A stretch of 64,000 bases of DNA, taken from contig NW_023998630.1 of assembly GCF_014805625.2 (NCBI RefSeq), positions 118,292-182,291 on the forward strand. Reading direction: 5' to 3'. Below the pieces are notes generated by a model, which saw only the letters and a program-made list of their open reading frames with translations, made no database searches and had not been told where the DNA came from. This document shows, piece after piece, positions 1 to 11,015 of this stretch. A program made the position numbers and the translations under genes. This DNA comes from Glossina fuscipes (lineage: Eukaryota > Arthropoda > Insecta > Diptera > Glossinidae). Position 1 is the first letter of the stretch; each line of letters opens with the position of its first letter.

Positions 1-241
1 AAATATAATAAAATAAACAAAAAGAAAAATAAAAAATTGAAAACAATTGAATTTATCCTCAGTAGTTCCCAAACCTTTTCAAGTGAGTTACTAAACAATA
101 GACAACCATACGGTATCATAAGGCCGCGGGGCCGCTAGATAAAAACACAAATAGGTTGCATCTATTAGCGGGCGAAGCGCGAGGCAAGTATCGAGAAATT
201 AATCCATCTGAAACCCAAAGAATTAACAAAAGTAATACCTA

Positions 242-648
242 CGCTGCTGTTGCTCGCAAATCTATCCGAATAAGCCTTTAAGTCCAACTCTTTTTAATGA
301 CAAACCTGTTCTACCGTTAACCAAAAATTACATTGCGAAACCAGTTCCATTACCCGCCAAAGATAATATTGAAAAAGTTAAAACAACAACACGTATGACA
401 AAATCTAATAAACTAAATCCCCCAGATCACCAGTTCTCAACTCTAGTCAAAAAAGTACAAGTTGTAATGAATCCAATTTTTCAACCTTTAATCAGCCTTT
501 ATTTTGAAAATATTCAGGTGCGTCCACACGTTGCACTTCAAATGTACGTAGCCACCTGAGTACAGACTATTCTGCTGGTAAAAACAAATTATTCTCACAA
601 AATTCCTATAGCGACATTCTCGACGGAGATGCTGACATGTCAACTTAA
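242..648 (+). pseudogene. C-terminal remnant of LINE ORF1 (gag-like)
   Basis: Two plus-strand frames read like the end of an I-type ORF1. One is open from about 242 to the TGA at 557-559 and is rich in Lys, Pro, Asn and Thr. A second frame continues to the TAA at 646-648 and ends in an acidic stretch (LDGDADMST). A short YAAVARKS string near 237-260 in another frame resembles gag-like ORF1 proteins, so at least two frameshifts are present. ORF1 proteins bind the element RNA. No zinc knuckle is visible in the part retained. The position just before the ORF2 endonuclease supports the call. Confidence 0.5.
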
Positions 649-696
649 CCCACCTACCGCTGCGTTTCCATGTCACTAAAATTAAATAAAGTTTTA

Positions 697-1330
697 AAAA
701 TTTTACAATAGAACATTAAGGAACCTATAAGTTATTTTAATCCAACCTTTATATAGCTTCAAGAGACTCATTGTAGAAGCTCTTTTAATCCTTTGCCACC
801 CAAATCATATACTGGACACTTCACGATTGCTGATCAAAATTTATATTTCAAACAAGCAGCAGGTGTTTTTATAAAATCTAGTATGCTTCACAAACGCATA
901 AATTTGAGCTCAAACATACAAACCATAGCGATACAAATAATCTTAAACATAAAATTTACAGTGCTTTCGCTCTATATCCCCCCTTCGCGATTGTTTTCTC
1001 AGCAAGAATTCTACAGTTTATTCCCTGTACTTTTTCCCTCATTAATTATTTCCGACGACTTTAATGGCAGGAATAAAATCTGGGGTTCAACAGTGAAGAA
1101 CAGCGGTACTGTTTCAGAAAAGACCCTCATTCTCTCTCTGCCTTTTAAATGATGGAAAATCAACGCACTTTTTCATCACAGCTTTTCTCATATTAATTTA
1201 ACATTTTGCTTTCCGTCTCTTGTTCCTTTGGTTTCCTGGTCTATTTCTGATGATTTACATAATAGCGATCACTTTCCAATCATAATCGATCTTAAACTTT
1301 CAAAGTCCTCTGCTACTCCAGCAAAGCAAG
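697..1330 (+). pseudogene. LINE ORF2 endonuclease domain remnant
   Basis: This is the start of ORF2. An ILQ*NI string at 700-717 matches the usual ILQWNI opening of I-clade endonucleases, with the Trp codon turned into TAG (709-711). LQETHC follows at 757-774 and contains the catalytic Glu. Further on are DDFNGRNKIWGS, where GDFN is the family norm so one key Gly is now Asp, and LHNSDHFPI with the catalytic Asp-His pair (about 1,255-1,280). The domain nicks target DNA to prime reverse transcription. Stops and frameshifts make this copy inactive. Confidence 0.75.
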
Positions 1331-1824
1331 CCAAATTCCTCCTAGATAAAGCTGATTGGACCAGTTGCTCCAAACAGACTAAGTCATTTCTGAATTCAAA
1401 GCCACTTAACGGGAACTGCAACCATGATGCTGCCATCATGTCTAAAGCGATTCGCACGGTTGCTCATCTCTCTATTCATCAATCCAGCAGCTCTTTTAAA
1501 CGAGCTTGGTTTCCTTGGTAGAACAACACGCTTTCGTTATTGAGGCAGAACAAAATGGATCTACGGCAACGCTTTATAAGGTGTTCTGTTCATGATCATT
1601 TGTTATTTTACAAAAAGGCCAATGCTCTATTCAGGAAGGAATTACGAAAATCAAATGCACTTAGCTTCGAACTTTTTTCGAAAAGAATTCACAGAAATGA
1701 AAGTTGTCTGGAACAAAATTAACAGACTCAGTGGGACTTCAAATCTGAACGAAATTTCTGCTATCTGCACTCCCAATGGAACTTTAACTTTAACGCAGAT
1801 GAGATTGCTAGTTACATTGGAAAA

Positions 1825-2842
1825 GTGTGGTGCGAACACTCCTCTGGCAGCAACTTTTCAGGGGCTTTCATCGAAAATAAAAGGACTCCAATTTCTATTT
1901 CAAATGGTGTTGACACACGTGCCACCTTCCTGGAAAATTGCATATCCAACTTAGAACTTGGAAGTTGTCTCTCCAATTTGAAGGGGAGAACACCTGGCCT
2001 AGACCGCAACTCATACCAAATGATCAGCGGTATGTCTACGTCTAGTAAAAAGAAATTACTGGACCTATATAATACGGTATTTTTGACTGGCCATATTCCC
2101 TACATGTGGAAACTGGCTACAGTTGTTCCAATTCCAAAGTCAAGAAATGCCTCCATCGCATCGGACTATCGCTCAATCTCTCTTTTATCTTGCCTCTCAA
2201 AGGTATTGGAAAGATTATGGCATCTAGATTATCTTCGTTTCTTGAGTCCAAGAATCTGATAACAAAGCAACAAGTTGGTTTCAAGCGGGGTAGACGGTGC
2301 ATCGACGCTCTGCTACATATTGATTATTTTACAAGCAAAGCAATTTCCGAACGAAACCATGTAAATATTCTTTCAATTGATTTCGAAAAAGCGTTTGATA
2401 GAGTTGGTCTTCATGTTATTTTAAGACGCTTGAAATCATGGAATGTTGGACCCGAATTCTTCAACTACATCCAATCATTCATGTCGCATCGGTGGCTCAA
2501 AGTTAGAATCAACTATCATCTCTCTGATTCCTTTCCGCTAATGAATGGCATTCCGCAAGGATCTCCTCTCTCTGTCATGCTTTTCCAGATCGCTTTCAAC
2601 GAAATAGCAAAATTCTTTGTCGCGTACCAAGAGTGGAACATTGCCTCTACGCAGACGATGTATACATTTTTACAAAAGAAAAAGATTTTACGAAGGCAAT
2701 CAACATCCTCGAATCTATTGGACGAGAGATGTCCGCATGGGCAAACTCGTCGGGGGCTAACATTTCTATGCAAAATAAAAAAAAAATTGCACATTTGTCG
2801 AAAGCAGATTTGCGATGCAGGAAATCTACTGATGCATATTAA
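1825..2842 (+). pseudogene. LINE ORF2 reverse transcriptase domain remnant
   Basis: The reverse transcriptase core is spread over three frames. 1,825-2,259 holds the N-terminal fingers (TPGLDRNSY, TVVPIPKSRN, DYRSISLLSCLSKVLERL). From about 2,215 another frame continues with QQVGFKRGR, the catalytic LSIDFEKAFDRV and NGIPQGSPLSV. A third frame (2,633-2,842) carries the second catalytic motif, CLYADDVYIF. The catalytic aspartates are therefore still encoded, but at least two frameshifts separate them. The enzyme would copy element RNA at the nicked target. It lies directly after the endonuclease and before RNase H, as expected for the I clade. Confidence 0.85.
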
Positions 2843-3424
2843 TGACTTACCAGTACTAAATGTGCCGACTTTTTCCAACAAATATCGTTGGAAAGCACAC
2901 TGTATGCGGTTTAAAATCTCTATTTTAACAAGGGTGAATTTCATACAGTACGTTGCTTGGAGAATCCAAGCGCATATTAACACTATCGCTTATCTTACCA
3001 AAATGCTTGTGTTAAGCAAGATTGACTATGCTTTGATGGCAATAGTTGTAACTCTAATATCAAAATCCTTAAACCGGTCTACCACCAAGCAGTCAGAGCA
3101 AGTTGTTATGCTTTTCGAACGACGCCCATAAATTATATTATAATCGAAACTGGTCTCCCAGCTTTAGAAAATAGACTTTATGACTTAAAAGCCAAAATAG
3201 TCCAAAATAGTCCAAGCTTCTTAATTCAAATTCTCGGTGATGACGTGAGAAAGATTATTATTGCAAAGAAAATTCCAAAGTCACCATCTGCAATTGACTA
3301 TTGTTTGTACGTCGCAAAGGAATTGAACATTCCCTTAAAAATTTTTGACATTTCGCTGTCTATGCACAAGAAAGAAAATACACCAAATTACGTCTTCAGG
3401 AATCTAATAGCTGAAAAAACCCAA

Positions 3425-3810
3425 ATATAAGTACTGGTTGGAATCTTTTATACACAGACGGCTCAAAATCTTCTGGTCTGCCTCCTGCTTGTGCCGTGGT
3501 TGATGCTACAGGACGAGTTCTTCTCAACCACATATTTCACGAAAGTACTTCAACATTTACAACCGAAGCCAGAGCTATCCTTCACGCTGCGAACCTTCCT
3601 CATAAAAACAAACTCAAAACCGTCATTGTTACCGACAGTTTGTCTGTATTACAAGCTATTCGGAATCCTTCGACTTCAAGATGGAGCACCATCAACAAAT
3701 TAAGGAATATAATTACAACACCCGGCTGAAAAGTTAAAACGTGGGTACCTAATCATATCGGTTTATTGGGAAATGAGCGGGCTGGTCGAGCGGCTAAGTA
3801 TGCTGCTTCT
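3425..3810 (+). pseudogene. LINE ORF2 RNase H domain remnant
   Basis: This type I RNase H would remove RNA from the RNA-DNA hybrid. LYTDGSK (about 3,450) gives the first catalytic Asp, TEARAILHA the Glu, and VTDSLSVLQAI the second Asp. NHIGLLGNERAGRAAKYA follows, where families normally have GNExAD, so the last acidic residue is Gly here. A TGA at 3,727-3,729 interrupts the frame just before that motif. The domain identifies the element as I-clade rather than CR1 or Jockey. Confidence 0.8.
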
Positions 3811-3949
3811 GCACCTCTAATTATGGACGATGTCATGGAAAAGTTGGATCTTCAAAGATACTTTGGGGGAAAAGTTAAGGAGAAAATTACAGAAGGAAAT
3901 CTACAATACCATCATGAGTACTACTCTTTCATTAACCGTTAATTAACTC

Positions 3950-4362
3950 CACCTTTACATCCAACAAATGTTGAGAAAATCAAGATCCAAACATTTTCGA
4001 GAATTCGTTTTGGTCATACAATTGCAACTCACCAATGGATCTTGAAGAAGTCTTCCTCCCCAATCTGTGGACAAACTCTAACTATAAAGCACATTCTCTG
4101 TGACTGCCTTAACTTTTCCTTGGCTAGAAGAATTGCATTTGGAACGAATAATCCTTTGGACATTCTAAAATCAGCTTCAGAACAGAAAATCAATTTAATA
4201 TATTACTTTATTAAAACTACTAGACCCAATATCTAACGTACATATAAATTAGAGCCGATAGCAGGTGTTGCTAGTTCTCAATGTCTTGTTTTTAGTCTAA
4301 GAATTTATTTCATTAGCCTAAAATCATAAAAATAATAATAAAATAAAATATTTATATATATA
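3950..4362 (+). pseudogene. LINE ORF2 C-terminus, 3' UTR and TAA-rich tail
   Basis: 4,042-4,236 encodes a C-terminal segment with CGQTLTIKHILCDC, the Cys/His cluster typical of the end of I-clade ORF2; its first Cys seems lost. After the TAA at 4,234-4,236 a 3' UTR of about 90 bp leads into an A-rich tail of irregular TAA units. The UTR segment around 4,235-4,300 is shared, with small changes, with 21,590-21,660. Confidence 0.7.
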
Positions 4363-4644
4363 TTGATCTGGCTTATGACCAACGCGCGAAATTTTTTTGA
4401 ATTCTTGCGCTCTTGAACAAAGAAATGTTCTAAAAGTATACTTTACTGCCAGCAGGTGCCTTGACGACTTTAAATTTTTTGGTATTTGAAACCGATATCT
4501 TCATTTTTGCGAACGGCCCGAGTGGAAGATGACCAGACGGAAAGACAAGCATGCTTAAATGAATTCAAAATTTGATACTGATCATGGCTTTGCCTATAAC
4601 GCATTCAAATTAAAATTTAATCTTGGTTTCACACGTATGGTCCG
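4363..4644. other. Non-coding spacer
   Basis: Between the I-clade tail and the next LINE fragment. No reading frame or repeat was recognised. Confidence 0.4.
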
Positions 4645-4910
4645 AAAATTTCACTGGATTAGTTTACTCTTATCGGTTACTTAGCTTTTGCACGTTTTTA
4701 ATAGCTCAGGGATTCCCTCCCAACGTAGAAATGTACCGGCTGCGGGTGCACCTCTGTGTTAAGTGCGTGCAAGAATTTTATTGTTTATTTTTTCAGCATT
4801 TTTGTCGTTTATTTTTCTTTATATACTTTATGGTTATTAATAATATTTAGAGTAAGGTAGATATATTTAAGAGTCAATTGAATACGTGTTAATTTATTTT
4901 AGTTGGATTT
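4645..4910 (+). mobile_element. 5'-truncated 3' UTR fragment of the CR1/Jockey-type LINE
   Basis: This resembles the 3' UTR of the large minus-strand LINE at 5,637-10,298 when that is read on its own sense strand. Shared landmarks, in order, are a TATCGGTT block, a GCTT(A/T)TGCA block, TGTACCGG followed by a GTG-rich block, CTCTGTGTTA-like sequence and a T-rich end. The same order occurs in the copy at 34,221-35,505 (minus) and near 29,970-30,100 (plus). No coding part remains. The match is by eye and diverged. Confidence 0.45.
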
Positions 4911-4944
4911 TTTTTGTAAATTAATAAAGAAATATATAAGGTTT

Positions 4945-5620
4945 TCCTTTCTACACCCACCATTTTAAGATCGGGGTCTACTTCTTTTGTTTCCAAAATG
5001 TATGTAACGTAATGTATATATATTCTTGATCAGAACAAAGTTCTGAGTTGAGCCATGTCCGTCCGTCTACGTGTATCTGTGTGTTCGTGTGACGAGTGTT
5101 GTTGGCACTCCCCTGATCGCTTGAAGATATTGACTTCAAACTTGGTAGAAACATTGAAAGCTTCTGCAAAGCAAAGCAAAAGCGCGCAAAGGAGCGTAAA
5201 CTGAATGCAATTCAGTTTTTTTTTACAAAAATTTTTGGATCTTTGCTCCGAAATTATTAAAATTAGAGAGCTGAAACTTTCCACATTTGCTTTACGAGAC
5301 ACTTTACTCTCTAGGTTCAAAAATGGAATCAATCAGCCGTGCTCCGAGTGATTAAATTGAATTTTTTTTCACTTTTTTGAGGTTTTGTGCTTATTTATTA
5401 TAAACCAAACCGTTTAAAACTATTAAATAGCCCTCAAATAAAGATCTACCTAAAAATGGGCCAATTTTAAAATGAATATCGTAGGCATTGCGATTAATTT
5501 TTTCTAATTAATACCAGCGTTATGGGTATCAAATAAAAGAACTTGAAGAGTAGAATGAGAAAACCATAGCGTTGGATATGCCACATTCGACCCCCGCCGA
5601 ATTTAAACCTTCTTACTTGT
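4945..5620 (+). mobile_element. DINE/INE-1-like (Helitron-type) non-autonomous repeat, copy A
   Basis: It carries the block TATATATTCTTGATCAG, then a CCATGTCCGTCCGTC block and an AAACTTGGTAGAAACATT-like block. The 3' end is ATTCGACCCCCGCCGAAT followed by CTTACTTGTTT. The layout matches the INE-1/DINE-1 repeats known from Drosophila, which are classed as Helitron relatives. It is most like copy E at 55,892-56,592: both share a CACTTTTTTGAGGTTTT stretch absent from the other three. The 5' end is poorly defined. The next LINE starts about 15 bp after the 3' end. Confidence 0.65.
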
Positions 5621-5878
5621 TTAGTTTGTAATTTATCTATTTTTATTTATTTATTTTAATTCTACTTATACATGAAACTCGACTAAACAAATAACAGTCG
5701 AGACGGAAAAAAAAGAAAAAAGGAAAAAAGCATGTACACAACCAGCATAGAGCCACACTTACAACCGGTACAGGACCAAATTGCAAATGAAACTCTAAGC
5801 CAACATGCATAAGCCTGGCAACCGATAATAATTAACAACAATTAATTTTCCAATTGTAACGACTTCTAGAGATAAAAT

Positions 5879-8640
5879 CTAGTTTAAGTAAGACATAGGT
5901 AAATCGCGCATATTAAGCAATGTTGCTTTAATGGACTTTAAAGAGTCCGATAACGAGAATAAGTGATAGACGTCATTTAGGTTCTTGAAAACTACTCTGA
6001 GCGGATTAAACAGCTCATAATTATATTTACACTGACTACGCTTAACCAAGATAAAGTGCCTAGAGAAGCGGTTAGGGACATTAAAGCTTATTTCACCAAG
6101 TAATGCAGGCGAGTCAATAGCACCATTTGTTACTTTGATTACAAAGAAAACGTCAAGAACAAATCTACGTTTCTCAAGAGACGGTAAGGACAGCAGAAGC
6201 AACCTATTTTCATAGGGAGGAAGAGAGGTAATCGGATCCCAACCCAAATTTCTAAGGGCAAACAGCAAGAATTGCTTTTGAACAGATTCGATTGAATCTA
6301 CGTGGCACCTACACGAAGGAGACCACACAACAGAGGCATACTCGAGTATGGGTCTAACCAAACACATATACAGCCTTTTCGTAATGTAGGGATCATCAAG
6401 CTCTTTGGACCACCTTTTTATAAAACCAAGCACGGACCTAGCTTTGCTTATCGAGAGCTTAATATGCAAGTTGAAACGTAACCTATGGTCAAATAGAACG
6501 CCTAAATCTGTGATCGAATCGACGTCCTCCAACATATGCGAATCTATGAAATAGTGAGTAATGAATGACTTTCTTCTTGAGAAAGAAAGCTTCTTACATT
6601 TGCTCAGATTTAGTGTCAATGGATTCACAGAGCACCATGCAACAAAATTGTCCAAGTCACCTTGAAGCTGATGTGATTGCGATTCAACAGAGAAGGAGGA
6701 AAACAGTTTCACATCATCCGTATACATTAAGATCTGGCTGGAATTAACCACCGATAAAAGATCGTTAACGTACAAACTAAATAAAATGGGACCTAAGTGA
6801 CTTCCTTGAGGTACGCCAGATATAACGGGGAATTCATCCGAGGTGATAAAGTTGAACAAAACCCTGAAGGATCTGTTGTGCAAATAAGAGCTTATCCATT
6901 TCACTAAATACAAAGGGAAGCCATATGCTTGGAGTATAAAGATACGTAAGTTATGGTTAACCATATCAAACACTTTGCTTAAATCAGCCATTAGAAAAAG
7001 CCTTGAAAACATGACAAGTAAACTCTAACAAGTTAGTGACTGTAGATCGCCCTTTCCGAAAGCCATGCTGGTGTGGAGAAATATACGAATTGATGGCAAA
7101 GGCCAAATGCTGAGTCACAATTCGCTCAAACAGCTTAGGCGAGACACTCAACTTGGCAATGCCTCTGTAGTTCTCAACAAATTGTCTACTTCCACTCTTG
7201 TGGATAGGAATAAGGACACTATTCTTCCAACACGAAGGGAAAACATCTAAATTCAAGGACAGATTAAAAATCTTTGAGATCACACCACATAACGCGACAG
7301 CGCAAGATTTAAGTACACATGATGGAAGTCCATCAGGTCCTGGCGCACAACAATATTTTAGAGAACCCAACCCTTAAAAACGTCCTCTTCGAAATTACCA
7401 AGTTAGGAATTGAGACGGGGTTATTTATAGGATATGGGTAGTTTGCTGATAAAACGAAATTAGCAATCGAAAAGTTTCGTCGGAAATACTCAGCAAACAG
7501 ATTTGAGATTTCAAAATCATCCGAGGAATCAGAGCCATTCAAAGAAACATGCGAGGGATATGTGGAAATTTTTCTTTTAGAGTTAACAAATTTAAAAAAG
7601 TATTTAGGATTAGCAAACAGAGAGGATTTGATGAACTGAAGGTATCTGCAGTAATAATGGTGATTGAGGGAGTTAAATCTATGTCTCGCCACCGAGTAAG
7701 CGAAATAGTCGAGAGCAGAGCCACTTTTCGAACATTTTTTGAATAGCGTGTTTTTTCTATTCTTATAATATTTAATTAACTTATTAAACCAGGGGGGACA
7801 CCTGCTTCGAAGTCGCCACTGCTTGATCGGAACAGATGCAGCAATAGCTAGATTTAATGTATTGTAGAACGATGACAATAAGCTTTCAATACTTCCGGTT
7901 GAGAAATCAAGCCTCATATATAAAAGACGATGTTTTAGCAATACAATATTGATTTTATGAATATCGTAACATTTATTTAAAAAAGTTTGATTTGGCACAT
8001 TAAGGCAGTTCAACGAACCGTCATTCATATGTTGAAAGGAAATGCACATTGATGGATGATAAAGGTCCTCAGGTAAACTAAAAGGTGGGCAACGATTTAC
8101 GTTAATCCCAGGAAAGTTGGCAAAGCAGAGATCAAGCAATCTACCATTACAATAAGGGGTACGATTATATTGAACCAAATTGTGATCAAACAATTCATTA
8201 AAGAACACAACAGTCCTATCAGACGTTGAAGTAGGAATCAAACAGCCAGACTTATCACTATTACACCAACTGACTTAAGGCAAGTTGAAGTCACCCAATG
8301 CAACGACCAAATCGTGAAGTCTAGACCGCTTGGTCACTTCACAAATGAGGGCAGCGTGTTTCTTGTAAATGGAGATATCAGAGTTTGGGGGAATATAGGA
8401 GCAAGTTTAAACAAGGAGCAAGTTTATTAGGCATTATCGCACGAATGGCGATAAATTCAACGTCAGGAAAAGTGGAAAATTCTATTGAATTGGACGGGAC
8501 TGACGCAGATGTGGAAATTGATACACCACCACCAATGCGATTCACTCGATCATTTCTAAAGACATGGAAAGAATTGTGAAAAAGTTCCGGCGAATAAAGA
8601 TCGAATTTTGGCCAAGTTTCAGTGAAGGCCAAACAGAAAA
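5879..8640 (-). pseudogene. LINE ORF2: endonuclease plus reverse transcriptase, broken
   Basis: On the minus strand the endonuclease begins near 8,632 with AFTETW (catalytic Glu) and IGGGVSI. It continues with VALGDFNLP near 8,285, followed immediately by a TAA and then VSW, and with EDLYHPSM near 8,070. Reverse transcriptase motifs are APGPDGLPSCVL (about 7,350), NYRGIAKLS, QHGFRKGRST, then after a frameshift near 7,000 MADLSKVFDMVNH, ISGVPQGSHLGPILF and MYTDDVKLF. The second catalytic motif is YTDD instead of the usual YADD/FADD. The C-terminal part (RPILEYASVVWSP, about 6,340) is well kept and ends at TAA 5,879-5,881. At least two frameshifts and one stop inactivate it. Confidence 0.85.
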
Positions 8641-8707
8641 ACTCAAATTTTTGAATTTAGGCCCCTAACATTTTGATAAATGAAAGATAATGGGCCTGAA
8701 GAAACAT

Positions 8708-9754
8708 TTAGTTTTTTGAAGGCGACAAGACTGTTGCTTTGGTATTACGGGGACGATCTCGAGGGATAGATTCTTTAATCAAGGATCCTACTGGCCACAG
8801 TGGTTTGTTTAACAATATATCACTGTTTTCAGTCGGAACTAGTATTTTAAAAGAGGAGATTGCCCTAGATAGAGAAGGAGCCATTTTGAAAATGCTAACG
8901 CGCTTTAAGTTGACTGATGGGACTTTCGCCGCCAGATAACTTTTTATGTTATCCACCGATGTTTCAGGTGCCAGTCTTGACATAAATATTGCTTTTCTGG
9001 GAGAAACTCCTGTCAAGCAAATATCATTAGTTGGAACAGGAGGGTTCGCAGTTGGGGAGTGTAGAGTTGAGGAGAATTCAGATGGCTTTATCGCCCTTGC
9101 CCAAGCAGCTGGCGCGACTTGCCCGATCTTGTGACCAGCGTTCACATTCGAACAGCCAGGGGGTAGGATGATTTATTTTTCTCTTTATTATTTTTAGACG
9201 GTGGCGCTTGATAAGAGTGAGTGGCGGCCCTAGGCGGTGATACCCTTGCCACTTCAGCGACTCAACAATATCGGAAACATTAACGTTCATTTTAGAGTTA
9301 GAGGGGTAACTTGTACCAACGAATCAGATTTAGAGGAACTCAGAGGTGACATCCCACAAGCTACGCTACGAGTAGTTATTTTTCTGGCTTGGGTAGAAGA
9401 TGAGTTCTCAATAAAACGGCACTCATCAAACCTAGACTTAATTAGCTCAAACTTCTCCCACAAGGAGCCGAGATTTCGACCCAATTCCGAGAAACCATTT
9501 CGCGTCTCCGTGAAAAGTTTGTAGAAATCAATGTCCCGCTGCCTACAGTCAGGACATGACCATCTTAAGCTTTTGGAAGGGTCAGCGACTGCGTTAGCAG
9601 CACGGTCGAGAATACCGGCACACTTTGCATGACCAAAGTACTCGCAGAGCCAACAAGAAACGAATCTATCCGATTCCGGGCCTGTTTTTGCGCGGCATGG
9701 TGTATATAACCACTCCAAGCCAACGAAAAGAAAGAAGTGAATTATTAGGACCAA
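8708..9754 (-). pseudogene. LINE ORF1 with PHD-like zinc finger, broken
   Basis: The N-terminal part (9,754-9,287) has a Cys/His pattern: TPCRAK, then VSCWLC, FGHAKC and a final RWSCPDC. This matches the PHD-like finger found in ORF1 of several CR1/Jockey-group elements. The C-terminal part (9,145-8,708, another frame) reads FMSRLAPETSVDNIKSYL and SSFKILVP and ends near a WPVGSLIKE segment, the conserved nucleic-acid-binding region of such ORF1 proteins. A frameshift lies around 9,150-9,290. ORF1 would bind element RNA. The start codon cannot be fixed. Confidence 0.7.
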
Positions 9755-10298
9755 AAAGAAAAAATTTCAAAAGAATCCACTACTTCAAGTTTACCTACAA
9801 ATTTAAGAAATTTAATAAAACTTCTCCGTTACGTTGTCACTGTCACAAGGGAGAAAAAGAACAAAAGCAAGCAAAACCAAAGTGGAAGCCCGAAAGAAAA
9901 GAGAGAATACAAATCAGAAAAATTTTCTTTTAAATTTTCTCTTATATTACACACATGATCTACACTACTAAAGCAACGGTAAACAGCCAAGAGAAAAGCT
10001 ATTCACACCAAAGGAAGAAAATAAAAAAAATAAAAAAAATAAAAAAAAACTCAAAAGAAAAAACTAGATAAGACTCGAAGAGATTTAGATTTGCGATCAC
10101 AAGTGCTAATCGCAAGAACCAAAATGAAAATCACAAAAATTTTAATGTAAATAATGAATTTTCACACTTTACACGTTCAAACCTTTTATACTTTGACATA
10201 AACCCAGTTTTAAGCACGTATAAAACGAAAACATAAAAAATTTTAGCAATAAAACTATCAAAAGCGTACGATCTGGCGCGTCAGTTACCAGACTGAAT
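9755..10298 (-). other. LINE 5' UTR
   Basis: A-rich on the plus strand, including three AAAATAAAA-type units at 10,018-10,050. No open frame of note. It lies between ORF1 and the presumed 5' end of the element and may hold an internal promoter. Confidence 0.4.
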
Positions 10299-10429
10299 AA
10301 AAATTGAAATGGTGAAAGATATCAACATAAATTTTTTTTATGTCAACTATTGGCTCATGCCCATCGACCTTTGTAAAAAGTTAATCTTGAAACACGATTT
10401 TTTTTCACTTTTTTAAATAAACGTGCTCT

Positions 10430-11015
10430 TAATTTACCAAAATACGTATAACCTTGGTAAGCAAAGACATTGCGAGTTGGAGTACGCCATTGCTCCAAAA
10501 TATTCCCGAACTGAAAAGCCTTATAGGGTTATATCGCATGATCTTTTGTACCAAGTTCACAATTGGGGATGACATGATTGTTGAAACTTGTGCGTAATAA
10601 ACTGATGGTCCCACGAGATATATGGCGCGCGCAACATATGGTTCCAGCCATATATCGTCCAAGCCGAAATTATGTATTTCGTGCCACAAAAAATTAGTAA
10701 TCATCTTTCTGTACCGTTCTGCATTGAGGTTAACTTGCAATGCCGTGTTCAAAAACGAGATTTTCGCCCTACAAACCGCAACGGACACACTGTATATGTT
10801 AAAGCCGATGTTTTCATTGTTGCGACCAGGGCAATGTTTTATCGCAGATATTACACAGACAAGTAGATGGACAGTCAGACGGACAAAGGGGCAGACGGAC
10901 ATTTTAAAATTTATTCGAAAGTAGACGCTGATTAAGTATAATACTTTATCGGACTTATGCGGCTTTCTTCTGTGTTGCAAATCTTTGAACAAATTGAAAG
11001 TACCCGCACATTTCA
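10430..11015 (-). repeat. Probable dispersed repeat with GTCCGTC-type block
   Basis: The right part (about 10,840-11,000) has GGACAGTCAGACGGACAAAG, a second GACGGAC, then TTATTCGAAAGTAGACGCTGATTAAG-like sequence. A similar arrangement occurs at 50,140-50,350 (GGACGGACGG, then TATTCGAAGTTAGAGGTTGA). The blocks are the reverse complement of the CCGTCTGTCC motif of the DINE-like copies. A 195-codon minus-strand frame (10,429-11,016) spans the area but resembles no protein I know and includes the repeat, so I do not call it a gene. Confidence 0.4.

Larger units (their letters stand above)
230..4362 (+). mobile_element. Decayed I-clade non-LTR retrotransposon (LINE) with RNase H
   Basis: Plus-strand remnants occur in the I-clade order: end of ORF1, apurinic-type endonuclease, reverse transcriptase, RNase H, a C-terminal Cys/His region and a TAA-rich tail (about 4,325-4,355). 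The I clade is the LINE group in which ORF2 carries RNase H after the reverse transcriptase, and I elements end in TAA-type repeats. Frameshifts and stops in every domain show that the copy is dead. The left boundary is uncertain: ORF1-like sequence can be followed back only to about 240, and the element may run off the window. A second, 5'-truncated copy of the same 3' end lies at 21,535-21,716, which confirms that this is a dispersed family. Confidence 0.85.
5637..10298 (-). mobile_element. Near-full-length, inactivated CR1/Jockey-type LINE
   Basis: Read on the minus strand, the element runs from a 5' UTR (start near 10,298) through ORF1 with a PHD-like zinc finger (9,754-8,708) and ORF2 with endonuclease and reverse transcriptase (about 8,640-5,879), to a 3' UTR ending in AAATA-type repeats at about 5,637. 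There is no RNase H, unlike the I-clade element. The total of about 4.7 kb is close to full length for this LINE group. The presumed first bases include an initiator-like TCAGTC, as in internal promoters of Drosophila LINEs, but I could not place a downstream promoter element at the standard spacing. A deleted relative lies at 34,221-35,505. The exact clade (CR1, Jockey or a relative) needs a tree. Confidence 0.85.

Noticed and set aside
10255..10298. DPE-type core promoter at the LINE 5' end
   Set aside because: An AGATC motif is present but about seven bases too close to the initiator for a standard +28 downstream promoter element.
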